Positions 39,206 through 47,846 of a stretch of 64,000 nt of DNA are shown here, piece by piece. How positions within the stretch are numbered: position 1 is the stretch's first letter; each line of letters starts with the position of its first letter. Position numbers and translations under genes: made by a program. The DNA lies in contig NZ_VCLA01000004.1 of assembly GCF_009600885.1 (NCBI RefSeq), positions 41,380 to 105,379 of the forward strand, written 5' to 3'. Source of the DNA: Streptomyces jumonjinensis (GTDB taxonomy: Bacteria; Actinomycetota; Actinomycetes; Streptomycetales; Streptomycetaceae). The notes below the pieces were generated by a model that ran no database searches, was not told the DNA's origin, and was given only the letters and a program-made list of their open reading frames with translations.

Positions 39206-40081
39206 TCAGCCCGTACCGGCACGCTCCTGGACGAGGTCGAGGAAACGCTGGAGCCCGTACCGGCTGTGGTCGAGGAAGAGATTGGGCTCCACGAGCTCAA
39301 GCTCCATCACGACCGGCGATCCGTCGTCGCCCAAAGCCATATCGATCCGCGCGTACAGCAGAGGATCCCGCCCGGGTACGGCCGCGAGCGCGGCTTCGGC
39401 CAGCTCCAGCTCGGCGGGGCCCGGTGTATGGGGCACCGGATCGGGGTGCGCCACCCGGTCGTTGTCTATGACGCCTATGTCGGTCAGGACCGGCCCCTTC
39501 CGGATCGCGTGGCTGAACACGCCGCCGAGGTAGACCAGTGCCCGCTCGCCTTCGTCGATCCGGGTCAGATACGGCTGCACCATGGCGGTTGATCCAGCGG
39601 CGTGCAGTGCGGCGATATGCCGTGCCGCCAGGTGGTGCTGGTCCTCGGTGTACCGCGCGCTGTCGCGCGCGCCCGCCGAGACGGCGGGCTTGACGACGAA
39701 CTGGCCGCGCTCCGGGAGGCCGATGTCCGTGTGCGGGGCGATGAGCCGGGTCGGGACGGTCGGGACGCCATGGCCCGCGAGGTCCAGCAGATAGCTCTTG
39801 TCGGTGTTCCAGCGCACGATCCCGGCCGGGTTGTCGAGACGCGTCGTGGCCGCGACCGCATCGGCCCAGGCCAGAAACTCCGGTCTGCGGTCGGTGTACC
39901 CCCAGGTGGATCGTATGACCACGGCCGCGCACCGCGACCAGTCGAACCCTTCGGCGTCCCAGGCCACCGCCACGGCGTCCAGACCGCGTTCGCGCAGCGC
40001 CGCGACCATCGGCGGCAGATCCGCGTCCAGCTCCAGTCCTATGGCCGATGTGGCGAGCGCCACTCGCGGTGTGCTGGGCAT
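39206..40081 (-). CDS. ATP-grasp family ligase-like protein
   Basis: A 291-residue protein, ATG 40081 with GGAGG upstream. The C-terminal two thirds follow the ATP-grasp fold: WNTDKSYLLDL, QFVVKPAVSAGARDS (lysine and glycine loop contacting ATP), GERALVYLGG, and YARIDMALGDDGSPVVMELE giving the Mg2+-binding Asp and Glu. RimK- and glutathione-synthetase-like members join a carboxylate to an amine. Substrates are unknown, and no peptide gene is nearby. It stands alone between two terminators. Confidence 0.88.
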   Translation of the reverse strand: MPSTPRVALATSAIGLELDADLPPMVAALRERGLDAVAVAWDAEGFDWSRCAAVVIRSTWGYTDRRPEFLAWADAVAATTRLDNPAGIVRWNTDKSYLLDLAGHGVPTVPTRLIAPHTDIGLPERGQFVVKPAVSAGARDSARYTEDQHHLAARHIAALHAAGSTAMVQPYLTRIDEGERALVYLGGVFSHAIRKGPVLTDIGVIDNDRVAHPDPVPHTPGPAELELAEAALAAVPGRDPLLYARIDMALGDDGSPVVMELELVEPNLFLDHSRYGLQRFLDLVQERAGTG

Positions 40082-40258
40082 TCTTACCTCCGGAAACGTC
40101 CCCGTACGGCCTGCGCCGTCCTCGGCCGATCAGCGTAGGGCCTCTCCGCTCTCCGGGACACGGAATTCGGAGCGGCACCGCCGGCGACGGGTCATATGCG
40201 CATACGCGCTGCTCAGCACCCGTGGCCGACGTACACCGCGAGAGGCCGCAGCCCAGCC

Positions 40259-42520
40259 TTATTCGGGTTCGGCCATCGCCTCGACGAGTTCCGGGAGTTG
40301 ACGCAGACGAGCCACCGTCTGATTCAGCAGCCGCACCGCGTCGTCGGCCCTCGCGCGTCCGATGGGCGACGGCTGAGGTGCGGCACTGGCCTGGTCCTTC
40401 AGTTCTTTGAGCAGTTGCCCGATGCCAATGGATCCCGTGCTGACATCGCGAATCAGGGCTTCGATGCGATCCACCAGGTCGGCCTTCTGGAGTGGGGCCG
40501 CAGGCAGGGTGCCGGAAGCCTCGCTCCCGACCGTCCCTGGAGTGTGCCCCGCCGCGATGGAACCCGCCGGGTTCGGCAGCTGGACTCCCTGGGCGGGCAG
40601 CGCACCAGGGGGGGCCGGTGTACGCGACGCCGCCCCCGTTCCGGCGGACGCGGCGGGATCGCCCGAGGTCATGGGTGCGGGCTGCGCGGGTGCCAGACGA
40701 CGGGCCGGGGCAGCGGAGACACGAGGGGCGGGCAGCGCAGCCGCCTTACGGGGCCGCGTTCCCGTCTCCTTGGGGAATTCCAAGTCGATCCAGAGAGCGG
40801 TCATCTCCCGGCCGGGCTCTGGAACGCCTGACAAACGTACGCGCCGGGGACGGCGATCCCCCTCGTCCATCGCCGCGGCGAGCTCCCTCAGAACGCCGAC
40901 CGCCTGCTTCCTCTTCTTCTCATGGCGCAGCGCTTGCAGGACGTTCAGAACGCTCCGCCGTGCCCGTCGCACGTGCTCGCCCGAGTCGGTGATGGCTTCC
41001 TGTCCGTCCAGCGACCCCCGGTCCGCCTCGATGAGGTCGAAGGAGGCCAGCCAGTGTGCGGCACGGTAGGACACCAGCTCCTCGAAGGCGCTGTCGTCGG
41101 TGTCTGCGGAAGCCAGCAGGTCGGAGAGTGCCCGCCCGGAGAGGGCCACCCCTTCACGGACCTTGAGGCTGAACATCTGCCCGATCCTCGGATTCCATGG
41201 CTTCGGATAGCTCAGGGAGGTGAGCGCCGACCACGTCCGGGCACGCTGGTTGATCTCGTCCGCTTTCAACGTGGAGGGGGGGCCTTCGCTGAGCGCGCGC
41301 CGCAGCAGATGACGTTTATAGGGGTCGACGGTGAACAGCTCTTGCAGGAGCGCCATGGAGCGGAGGTCGCGCAGCTCGGAGACCGACATATCCGGCCGGG
41401 CTCCGGGGAGTTCGCGGATGGGGGCCAGCCCGGAGAGCACCTCCGCGGTCTTCTCATCCATCTGGCCGTGGGCGACGTACATCCCCAGGACGCTGCGCCC
41501 CAGGGCTCGGGAGCGGTCCACCGGATCGAACTCCAGCGGTGGATGCACATGGTCACGGCGGTTGCTCATCTGCACGATGCGATACAACCGCTGCGGGGTT
41601 GGCGTCCCGACGACGAGCTGAGCGTCCACCACGGCGACGGACGCCGCGCGCCGCGCCCTCGACATGGACTGAGGGTCCGAATCATCCGTCGATTCGGCGA
41701 ATTCCTTGTTGAGCAGAGCGGAGAACTCCGCAAGCCAGATATTCGGATCGAAAACGATCTCATCTCCGGCCCGGCCCAGCTTCCCGGCCGGGACACCAGA
41801 AAGAACGTCACGGGAATTCAGATGAAAGATCGACTGTCGCGCTTGCGTTCTATTGTTGCCGCGGACGGCCATCCACCCCCAGTACGCCTCTGGGAAGATC
41901 GGATTGCCATCCGCATCCGTCTCCGGCTTCTCCCGGAGCCGCACTTGTTGCGGTACATACATACCGGGTTCCTGCTGCCCGTTAAGAACAAGGTCTTCCT
42001 CTAGGTCGTACGTTCGAACTTGATCACGCTTCGCCAATGCGTCCGCCGCGTCTTCAGCCTCCAGCAGCAGCGCCTGTCGATCCTGAACGAAACTCTGCAG
42101 CGCCGCGAGGAATTGTTCGCCCCCTTGCCCATCAGGGTGACTCCATGGCTGGACAGCAGCAAGCGCCTTATCCGTCTCCCGCCCTACAGTCGGATCCGCG
42201 ACAGAACGCCAGATCGAACTAATGCGCTCATTGTGACTCCACTGCACTCCCCCAACACCATGCATACGTACGGACATCACCACCATGTCGCCAGCGTCCG
42301 TTCGAATGCGCCGCACCGCACCACCCTTGAGCCTCCGTACACCCCCCTCATCCGGCTCACCGAGCGTTTCCTCGGGATCTACGATGAAGGGGGCCACGTT
42401 CTCCAGTGCCGCGCGCGGAAGGTTGACGCCGTCAGTTGCCAGCACGGCGTCAACCCAAGCCTGCTGCCTCTCACGAGAGGGAGGCAGTAGGAAGGGAGTT
42501 TCGATAGAAAGATCAGTCAC
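40259..42520 (-). CDS. Unrecognised 753-residue protein of a low-GC operon
   Basis: I do not recognise a family with confidence. The 753-residue protein has a mixed alpha/beta N-terminal part. Its most distinctive string is WGWMAVRGNNRTQARQ (about residues 215-230), which recalls the DGQHR/DG-NRT style motifs of ParB-like or AIPR/DndB-type proteins; this is only a visual hint. A helical middle section follows (about 330-590), then a Pro/Ala-rich linker (about 600-690) and a C-terminal helix. No signal peptide or membrane segment is seen. The ATG at 42520 lies 12 bases after the small membrane protein gene. GC is lower than in flanking genes, suggesting transfer. Confidence 0.75.
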   Translation of the reverse strand: MTDLSIETPFLLPPSRERQQAWVDAVLATDGVNLPRAALENVAPFIVDPEETLGEPDEGGVRRLKGGAVRRIRTDAGDMVVMSVRMHGVGGVQWSHNERISSIWRSVADPTVGRETDKALAAVQPWSHPDGQGGEQFLAALQSFVQDRQALLLEAEDAADALAKRDQVRTYDLEEDLVLNGQQEPGMYVPQQVRLREKPETDADGNPIFPEAYWGWMAVRGNNRTQARQSIFHLNSRDVLSGVPAGKLGRAGDEIVFDPNIWLAEFSALLNKEFAESTDDSDPQSMSRARRAASVAVVDAQLVVGTPTPQRLYRIVQMSNRRDHVHPPLEFDPVDRSRALGRSVLGMYVAHGQMDEKTAEVLSGLAPIRELPGARPDMSVSELRDLRSMALLQELFTVDPYKRHLLRRALSEGPPSTLKADEINQRARTWSALTSLSYPKPWNPRIGQMFSLKVREGVALSGRALSDLLASADTDDSAFEELVSYRAAHWLASFDLIEADRGSLDGQEAITDSGEHVRRARRSVLNVLQALRHEKKRKQAVGVLRELAAAMDEGDRRPRRVRLSGVPEPGREMTALWIDLEFPKETGTRPRKAAALPAPRVSAAPARRLAPAQPAPMTSGDPAASAGTGAASRTPAPPGALPAQGVQLPNPAGSIAAGHTPGTVGSEASGTLPAAPLQKADLVDRIEALIRDVSTGSIGIGQLLKELKDQASAAPQPSPIGRARADDAVRLLNQTVARLRQLPELVEAMAEPE

Positions 42521-42532
42521 ATCAACCTCTTA

Positions 42533-42844
42533 TCATAGTTTACGAATGAACCACATAATGCCCCGGGTGATCCACACAAAACCCCAGACAATCACATACA
42601 CGATCTTGATCGAGGCGATCCACGTCTTAGGGATCGAGGCAATCCACCCCTTAATGCGAGAACGCCAGACACGAAAGAACTCCCGGCAATTCCTTCGACC
42701 TTCTTCTGGTGACGACTCCCGCAACCCCATGATCAACTCCCCCGCTACGACCGGATCATTAACAGCGCCGCCAGCCTGGCAGATCCCGGGTCGCATCGCT
42801 AGCGAAACAGCGACCCACCACTCGCACGGGGTAGCCGGTCGCAC
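42533..42844 (-). CDS. Small tail-anchored-like protein, first gene of the low-GC operon
   Basis: A 103-residue protein from GTG 42844. The soluble start is followed by a helix (SPEEGRRNCREFFRVWRSRI), and the last 30 residues are aromatic and hydrophobic (IKIVYVIVWGFVWITRGIMW), ending RKL, like a C-terminal membrane anchor. No family is recognised. It overlaps nothing and lies 12 bases before the 753-residue protein, so the two are probably one system. Upstream are several palindromes that look like operators. GC is well below that of neighbours. Confidence 0.55.
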   Translation of the reverse strand: MRPATPCEWWVAVSLAMRPGICQAGGAVNDPVVAGELIMGLRESSPEEGRRNCREFFRVWRSRIKGWIASIPKTWIASIKIVYVIVWGFVWITRGIMWFIRKL

Positions 42845-42890
42845 ACCCTTCCGTATGCAACTGGCCTTCTAAATTAGAAGACGAGCGCGC

Positions 42891-42953
42891 AGGATCCTAT
42901 AGGGATCTGAATTACAGATGTTCAGCTAACCCGTCACTCACCCTTAAGGGTGA
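42891..42953 (-). promoter_or_regulatory. Palindrome-rich promoter region of the low-GC operon
   Basis: Three symmetric elements lie upstream of the start at 42844. The first is an imperfect GGATCCTATAGGGATC (about 42891-42906), the second ATCTG-N5-CAGAT (42905-42919). The third is a perfect 16-bp palindrome TCACCCTTAAGGGTGA (42938-42953). On the minus strand CTGAAC-N18-TATAGG could be -35/-10. The layout suggests a repressor-controlled promoter. Confidence 0.45.
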
Positions 42954-42990
42954 ATTTAATTGACGAACACTCTGCGGACATGGTAAATAA

Positions 42991-43007
42991 CCCTCTTCAA
43001 AAGAGGG
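42991..43007 (-). terminator. Hairpin with T-rich tail after the kinase gene
   Basis: On the minus strand CCCTCTT-TTG-AAGAGGG is followed by TTATTTA. It starts 25 bases past the kinase stop at 43032. A typical intrinsic terminator. Confidence 0.7.
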
Positions 43008-43031
43008 ACAGGGTCGGGCAGGAACGCCCGG

Positions 43032-44849
43032 TCAGGCCAGCGGCGTGTCCCGGCGCAGCAGCGGGAGGTGCTTGTCCACCGCCTTCTTCCAGGAGCCGTC
43101 CGCCTGCATCTTCTCCAGCGCGGTCTCGATCCCCGCCTTGAGGTGACTCTCCTGGCGAATGCCGATCCCGTACCGTTCCTCGGTGAGCCGGAAGCCGCCG
43201 AGCCGGTACTTGTCCGGGTTCTGGGCGGCGTACCCGGCGAGGAGGGCGTCGTCGGTCGTGACGGCGTCCACCGCGCGGTTGTTCAGGTCGGTCAGACACC
43301 GTGTGAAACTGTCCCGCTCCTCGATCAGGGCCTCGGGAGCGACCTTCGTTTCGAGGTTGCGCAAGGAGCTGGAACCCACGACCGAGCAGACCTTCTTGCC
43401 GTTCAGATCCGCAGCCCTGGCTATGGACATGTCGTCCACCCGCATCAGGATGTCCTGCCGGGCCACGAGATAGGGGCCGACGAAGTCGACCTCCCCCTTC
43501 CGTCTGTCGTTCATCACGTACGTGGCCACGATGAAGTCGACCTCTCCTCTCACCAGCATCTCTTCGCGTTCGGAGGCCCCGGCTTCCTTCCACGTGATGT
43601 CGTCCGGGTCATGGCCGAGCGCACGGGCGATATAGGTCGCCACATCCACGTCGAAGCCCTTGTACCCGCCCTTCCCGTCCTTGAGCCCGAGGCCGGGCTG
43701 GTCGAACTTGATCCCGATGGTGATCTTCTGGCCGTCGTTCGCTCCGGCGGTCCGGGAGCCGGTGCTCTTCCCGCCGCCGGAGCTGTTCGTGTCGTCGCCG
43801 TCTCCCGGGAGCAGGTTCCACAGGAGTACGCCGCCGAGCGACATCGCGACGACGGCCGCCGCGTACACCGGAACGCGCCGTCGCCACATCGGCGTCGGCC
43901 GGGGCGGCGAGGGCGGGGAGACGGAGTCAGGAACAGGGGCAGAGGCGGAGGCAGAGGAGGACGGTGTACGGGCCGGAGGCGCGAGCGGGTACGAGGTCGG
44001 AGTGCCGGGCGCGGACGGCGCCGCCGCCTCTGCCTCCGCCGTCGCGAGCAGCGCCTCCAGCGTCCCGGCGTCCGGCCGCGCCTCCGGATCCCGGACCAGT
44101 ACGGCCGTCAGCGCCGCGGTCAGCGGGCCCGCCTTGCTCGGCGGCGGCACCTCCTCGCTGAGGACCGCGGCGAAGGTGGCCAGCGGGTTCGCGCGGCGCA
44201 GCGGATGGTGCCCTTCGACGGATTCGTACAGCATCAGGGCGAGCGACCAGAGGTCGGCCGCCGGTCCGCCGTCCTGGCCGCTGACGCGTTCGGGGGCCAT
44301 GTAGTCGGGTGTGCCGATGACGGAACCGGTCACGGTGAGCGCGGCGGAGTCCCGGATCGCCGCGATGCCGAAGTCGGTGAGGACCGGACGGCCGTCCGGT
44401 CGCAGCAGGACGTTCGCGGGCTTGATGTCCCGGTGCTGGATGTCCGCGGCGTGTGCGGCCCGGAGCCCGGCCAGCACCCCGCGCCCCACCCTGGCCGCCT
44501 CCTGAGGAGTGAGCACGCCCCGGTTGAGCCGGTCCTGGAGGGAGCCTCCGGGGACCAGTTCCATGACGAGCCATGGATAGGCGTGCTCGCCGCTGTCCAC
44601 GATGTGATGAATCGTCACGACATTGGGGTGGTCGATCCGCGCGAGCGCCCTGGCCTCCCGCAGGACGCGGGCGCGCAGTTCGCGGGCGCGCTCGGGGTCG
44701 TACTCGGCCAGCGCCGGGTCCGGCGGGCGTACCTCCTTGAGCGCCACCTCACGGTGCAGCACCAGATCACGCGCCCGCCACACCAGCCCCATGCCACCGC
44801 CGCCGAGCCGTGCTGACAGCTCGAACCGGCCGTCGATCACCTGCGCCAC
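43032..44849 (-). CDS. Membrane Ser/Thr kinase with an extracellular amino-acid-binding-protein-like domain
   Basis: A 605-residue PknB-type kinase, GTG 44849 after GGGGGAG. Residues 1-265 are the kinase: glycine loop LGGGGMG, Lys38 (VALK), QHRDIKPANVLL and TDFGIAA. A Ser/Pro-rich linker leads to one membrane helix (about 320-343). The outer 240 residues are a type-3 periplasmic-binding-protein fold (IGIKFDQPGLGLKDGKGGYK, GFDVDVATYIARALG, YGIGIRQESHL), as in glutamine/glutamate binding proteins. So it may sense an extracellular ligand and signal by phosphorylation. It is divergent from an SGNH esterase gene. Confidence 0.92.
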   Translation of the reverse strand: MAQVIDGRFELSARLGGGGMGLVWRARDLVLHREVALKEVRPPDPALAEYDPERARELRARVLREARALARIDHPNVVTIHHIVDSGEHAYPWLVMELVPGGSLQDRLNRGVLTPQEAARVGRGVLAGLRAAHAADIQHRDIKPANVLLRPDGRPVLTDFGIAAIRDSAALTVTGSVIGTPDYMAPERVSGQDGGPAADLWSLALMLYESVEGHHPLRRANPLATFAAVLSEEVPPPSKAGPLTAALTAVLVRDPEARPDAGTLEALLATAEAEAAAPSAPGTPTSYPLAPPARTPSSSASASAPVPDSVSPPSPPRPTPMWRRRVPVYAAAVVAMSLGGVLLWNLLPGDGDDTNSSGGGKSTGSRTAGANDGQKITIGIKFDQPGLGLKDGKGGYKGFDVDVATYIARALGHDPDDITWKEAGASEREEMLVRGEVDFIVATYVMNDRRKGEVDFVGPYLVARQDILMRVDDMSIARAADLNGKKVCSVVGSSSLRNLETKVAPEALIEERDSFTRCLTDLNNRAVDAVTTDDALLAGYAAQNPDKYRLGGFRLTEERYGIGIRQESHLKAGIETALEKMQADGSWKKAVDKHLPLLRRDTPLA

Positions 44850-45006
44850 GCACTCCCCCTCAAACCCCGGTCAGGGCCCCGAACTCCGGTCACCACGAAC
44901 CCCGGCGCTCCCCGGACCGGCACTCCTGCCCGACTCTGCCACACCAGAAGGACGCCGACACCGGGAACGCCCCACAGCCGCCCGCGCCCGCTGCCGCGAA
45001 GATCCT

Positions 45007-45039
45007 CAGCGGAGAGCTCCAGCGGAGATCCCCAGCGGA
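45007..45039. repeat. 13-bp spaced CAGCGGA repeats
   Basis: CAGCGGA recurs at 45007, 45020 and 45033, 13 bases apart, in the shared upstream region of the divergent kinase and esterase genes. It may be a regulator site or simple duplication. Confidence 0.4.
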
Positions 45040-45123
45040 GCGGGACCCAGCGACTGTCCGCCGAGCGGGCGGTGGGCCGAAAAGGCCCGTGCGGTCCGGG
45101 AATCCGGTTGACAGGCTGGGATC

Positions 45124-46344
45124 ATGAATCAGCACGACGATGCCCCCGGCTCCGCCACCACGCCCGGGACGGCAGCCTGGCTCACCAGGCCCGTCACCGC
45201 GGATCTGCTGCGCGGCGCGCTCGATCTGGAGCGTACCGAGCACGGGCTGCTGCCCCACCGGCTGCCCGCCCGGGCCCGCGCGCAGTGCGCCGACCGACAG
45301 CTGGCCACGGCGGAGTCCCAGCCCTCCGGCGTGCGGGTGGTCTTCCGTACCCGGGCCACCGCGGTCGAGCTGGAGACGCTGCGCACCAAGATGGCCTACC
45401 GGGGCGCCCCGCCCCGTCCGGACGGTGTGTACGACCTGCTCGTGGACGGCCGACTGACCCGGCAGTCCGGTGTGACCGGCGGCGATGTCCTGATGGTGGA
45501 CATGTCCACCGGGGCCGTGGAGACCCTGCCCGGCCCGGCCGGCGCCGTCCGGTTCACCGGTCTTCCCGACCGGGTGAAGGACATCGAGATCTGGCTGCCG
45601 CACAACGAGATCACCCAGCTGATCGCGGTGCGCACCGACGCCCCCGTCGAGGCCGTGCCGGAAGACGGCCGCACCGTATGGCTGCACCACGGCAGTTCGA
45701 TCAGTCAGGGCTCCGACGCGGCCAGTCCCAGCACGACCTGGCCGGCGCTGGCCGCCTCCCTCGGCGGTGTGGAGCTGATCAACCTCGGGCTGGGCGGCGC
45801 CGCCCTGCTCGATCCGTTCACCGCCCGCGCCCTGCGGGACACCCCCGCGGATCTGATCAGCGTCAAGATCGGCATCAACCTGGTCAACGCGGATCTGATG
45901 CGGCTGCGTGCCTTCACCCCGGCGGTGCACGGCTTCCTCGACACCATCCGCGAGGGGCACCCCACCGCTCCGCTGCTGGTCGTCTCGCCCATCCTCTGTC
46001 CCATCCACGAGGACACCCCCGGCCCCAGCGCCCCGGACTACGCGACGCTCAGCACGGGGAGGCTCCAGCTCCGGGCCGCCGGCGACCCCGCGGAACGGGC
46101 CGACGGGAAGCTGACGCTCAACGTCGTCCGGGACGAGCTCTCCCGCATCGTGGGACAGCGCGCGGCCGACGACCCGAACCTGCGGTATCTCGACGGCCGC
46201 GACCTCTACGGCGCGGCGGACTTCGCCGAACTGCCGCTGCCCGACCAGCTCCACCCGGACGCCGCCTCCCATCTCCGGATCGGCGAGCGCTTCGCAGCCC
46301 TGGCCTTCGGCCCCGGCGGACCCTTCGCCGCCGAGCCCGCGTGA
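45124..46344 (+). CDS. SGNH/GDSL hydrolase (carbohydrate-esterase-like)
   Basis: A 406-residue protein from ATG 45124. The N-terminal half (residues of about 25-170) looks like a beta-sandwich, as in CE2-type esterases. The C-terminal half is an SGNH hydrolase with the catalytic Ser in HHGSSISQGSDA, the oxyanion Gly/Asn in NLGLGG and KIGINL, and the Asp-x-x-His dyad in LPDQLHPD. It removes an acyl group from a sugar or other small ester. No signal peptide is seen. Divergent from the sensor kinase. Confidence 0.88.
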   Translation: MNQHDDAPGSATTPGTAAWLTRPVTADLLRGALDLERTEHGLLPHRLPARARAQCADRQLATAESQPSGVRVVFRTRATAVELETLRTKMAYRGAPPRPDGVYDLLVDGRLTRQSGVTGGDVLMVDMSTGAVETLPGPAGAVRFTGLPDRVKDIEIWLPHNEITQLIAVRTDAPVEAVPEDGRTVWLHHGSSISQGSDAASPSTTWPALAASLGGVELINLGLGGAALLDPFTARALRDTPADLISVKIGINLVNADLMRLRAFTPAVHGFLDTIREGHPTAPLLVVSPILCPIHEDTPGPSAPDYATLSTGRLQLRAAGDPAERADGKLTLNVVRDELSRIVGQRAADDPNLRYLDGRDLYGAADFAELPLPDQLHPDAASHLRIGERFAALAFGPGGPFAAEPA

Positions 46345-46485
46345 AGAAACAGCGAAGGTCCGTTCGACCCATACGCAATCTTGTACGGTTCCGCTGGTAC
46401 GCCCCTCGGCGCGGCTCGCAGCCGCAGCGCCGAGGCGGCGTACTGCCTGTTTCCCAGGCCATTCGTCCTTCAGAGAGGAAGACGA

Positions 46486-47751
46486 TTGAGGAACCGAATA
46501 CGCCGCCTGTTCGCCTCGGCGTTCATGGCCGGCGCCATGACGCTCGGACTGGCCACCGTCTCGACCTCCCCCGCGCAGGCCGCCGACGCCCCGTGCACGG
46601 GCACGGTGTCCCTCTACGGGGTCCTGCCCGACGGTCGCCTGACGTTCTCTCAGATAGCCCCCGCCACGGGCAACCGGTTCAAGACCCACATCGGGCCGGA
46701 TCTGGGCTTCACGCCCAAGGCGATGGCGACGCTCAACTTCAATACGATTCTGGTCACCGACACGGCGGGCACGTTGTACCGCGTCGATGTGAGGACGAAC
46801 AATCTCTCACTCGCCCTGCTGAACGACCCGGTCCCGATCGGCACCGGCTGGACGCACGACAAGCTCGTCTACGACGGGCACGGCCATCTCTACGGCACCG
46901 CGGGCGGCACGCTCCTCCAGTACCTGGTCTCGCAGGACAAGCCCGCAGGCTCCCAGCACATCGGGCAACGGCGTGAGATCGGCGGCGGGTTCGTCCTGAA
47001 GACCCTCGCCTCATCCGGCGATGACCGGCTGATCGCCACGACGGCCGACGGCCGTCTGCTCCAGTACAGGATCAACGCCGCGGGCGGCTGGTCGAGCGCC
47101 GAGCTGATCGCCTCGGGCTGGTCGGGCTTCACCCATCTCGTCTCGCCCGGCGGCGGCCTCTACTACGGGGTGACCGAGGCCAACGGCATGTACTGGTACC
47201 AGGACCGCAATCCGGCGGACCAGTCGGGCGCCGACATCGAGTACCACAACAACGACCCGGTGGACGCCTCCGGCTGGACCCAGACGCTGCTGTCCGCGGA
47301 CCCGGAGACGGCCCGCTGCGCCAGCGACGCCTACGCCTATGTGCTCCCCCGGGGAGCCGTGGCCCGCGCCGAACTGGACGACCCGCACCACGACTACCCC
47401 GCCATCGACATCCAGATACCGACCGGGACTCCGGTCTACGCGGTGACCTCCGGGACGGTGAGCCACGTCGGCGGCGGTTACGGCAACGGCATCCAGGTCA
47501 ACGGCGCCGACGGGGCCACGTACATCTACGGGCATCTGGACTCGCGCGGCGTCGCCGCCGGGGCGACGGTGAGCCCGGGGCAGTATCTCGGCGAGTCGGG
47601 CAACACCGGCAACTCCACCGGCCCGCATCTGCACTTCGAGATCCGGACGGACGGCGTCAAGCGGTGCCCGCAGACCATGCTGCTGGCGCTCTACGACGGC
47701 CTCACTCCGCCCGCCCCGACCTCGCTGCCCACCTCGGGATGCAGCTACTGA
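46486..47751 (+). CDS. Secreted M23 metallopeptidase with tachylectin-like N-terminal domain
   Basis: A 421-residue protein. The TTG at 46486 follows AGAGAGGAAG and begins a signal peptide (RNRIRRLFASAFMAGAM, cleavage after PAQA near residue 32). Residues of about 35-290 are a tachylectin/propeller-like repeat with LYGVLPDGRL and LLQYRINAAGGWS strands. The C-terminal 130 residues are an M23 (LytM) endopeptidase: HHDYPAIDIQIPTG supplies His/Asp zinc ligands, and GPHLHFEI the HxH. It should cut peptide cross-links in peptidoglycan outside the cell, targeted by the lectin-like domain. Confidence 0.92.
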   Translation: MRNRIRRLFASAFMAGAMTLGLATVSTSPAQAADAPCTGTVSLYGVLPDGRLTFSQIAPATGNRFKTHIGPDLGFTPKAMATLNFNTILVTDTAGTLYRVDVRTNNLSLALLNDPVPIGTGWTHDKLVYDGHGHLYGTAGGTLLQYLVSQDKPAGSQHIGQRREIGGGFVLKTLASSGDDRLIATTADGRLLQYRINAAGGWSSAELIASGWSGFTHLVSPGGGLYYGVTEANGMYWYQDRNPADQSGADIEYHNNDPVDASGWTQTLLSADPETARCASDAYAYVLPRGAVARAELDDPHHDYPAIDIQIPTGTPVYAVTSGTVSHVGGGYGNGIQVNGADGATYIYGHLDSRGVAAGATVSPGQYLGESGNTGNSTGPHLHFEIRTDGVKRCPQTMLLALYDGLTPPAPTSLPTSGCSY

Positions 47752-47801
47752 CCCACGGCGCACGGCCGTCGTCCGCGCGTACCGCACGGGACTGACGGCC
47801 C

Positions 47802-47834
47802 GGGCCGCCCCGCCGGGTCCCGGCGGGGCGGTCC
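47802..47834. terminator. Bidirectional hairpin between M23 and siderophore genes
   Basis: A 14-bp stem (GGGCCGCCCCGCCG against CGGCGGGGCGGTCC, one G-T pair) with a 5-base loop lies between the convergent stops at 47751 and 47847. It probably terminates both transcripts. Confidence 0.75.
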
Positions 47835-47846
47835 GGCCGGGGAGGG

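Noticed and set aside
45007..45039. A CRISPR-like repeat.
   Set aside because: Units are only 7 bases with 6-base spacers; this is far too short and regular for a CRISPR array.
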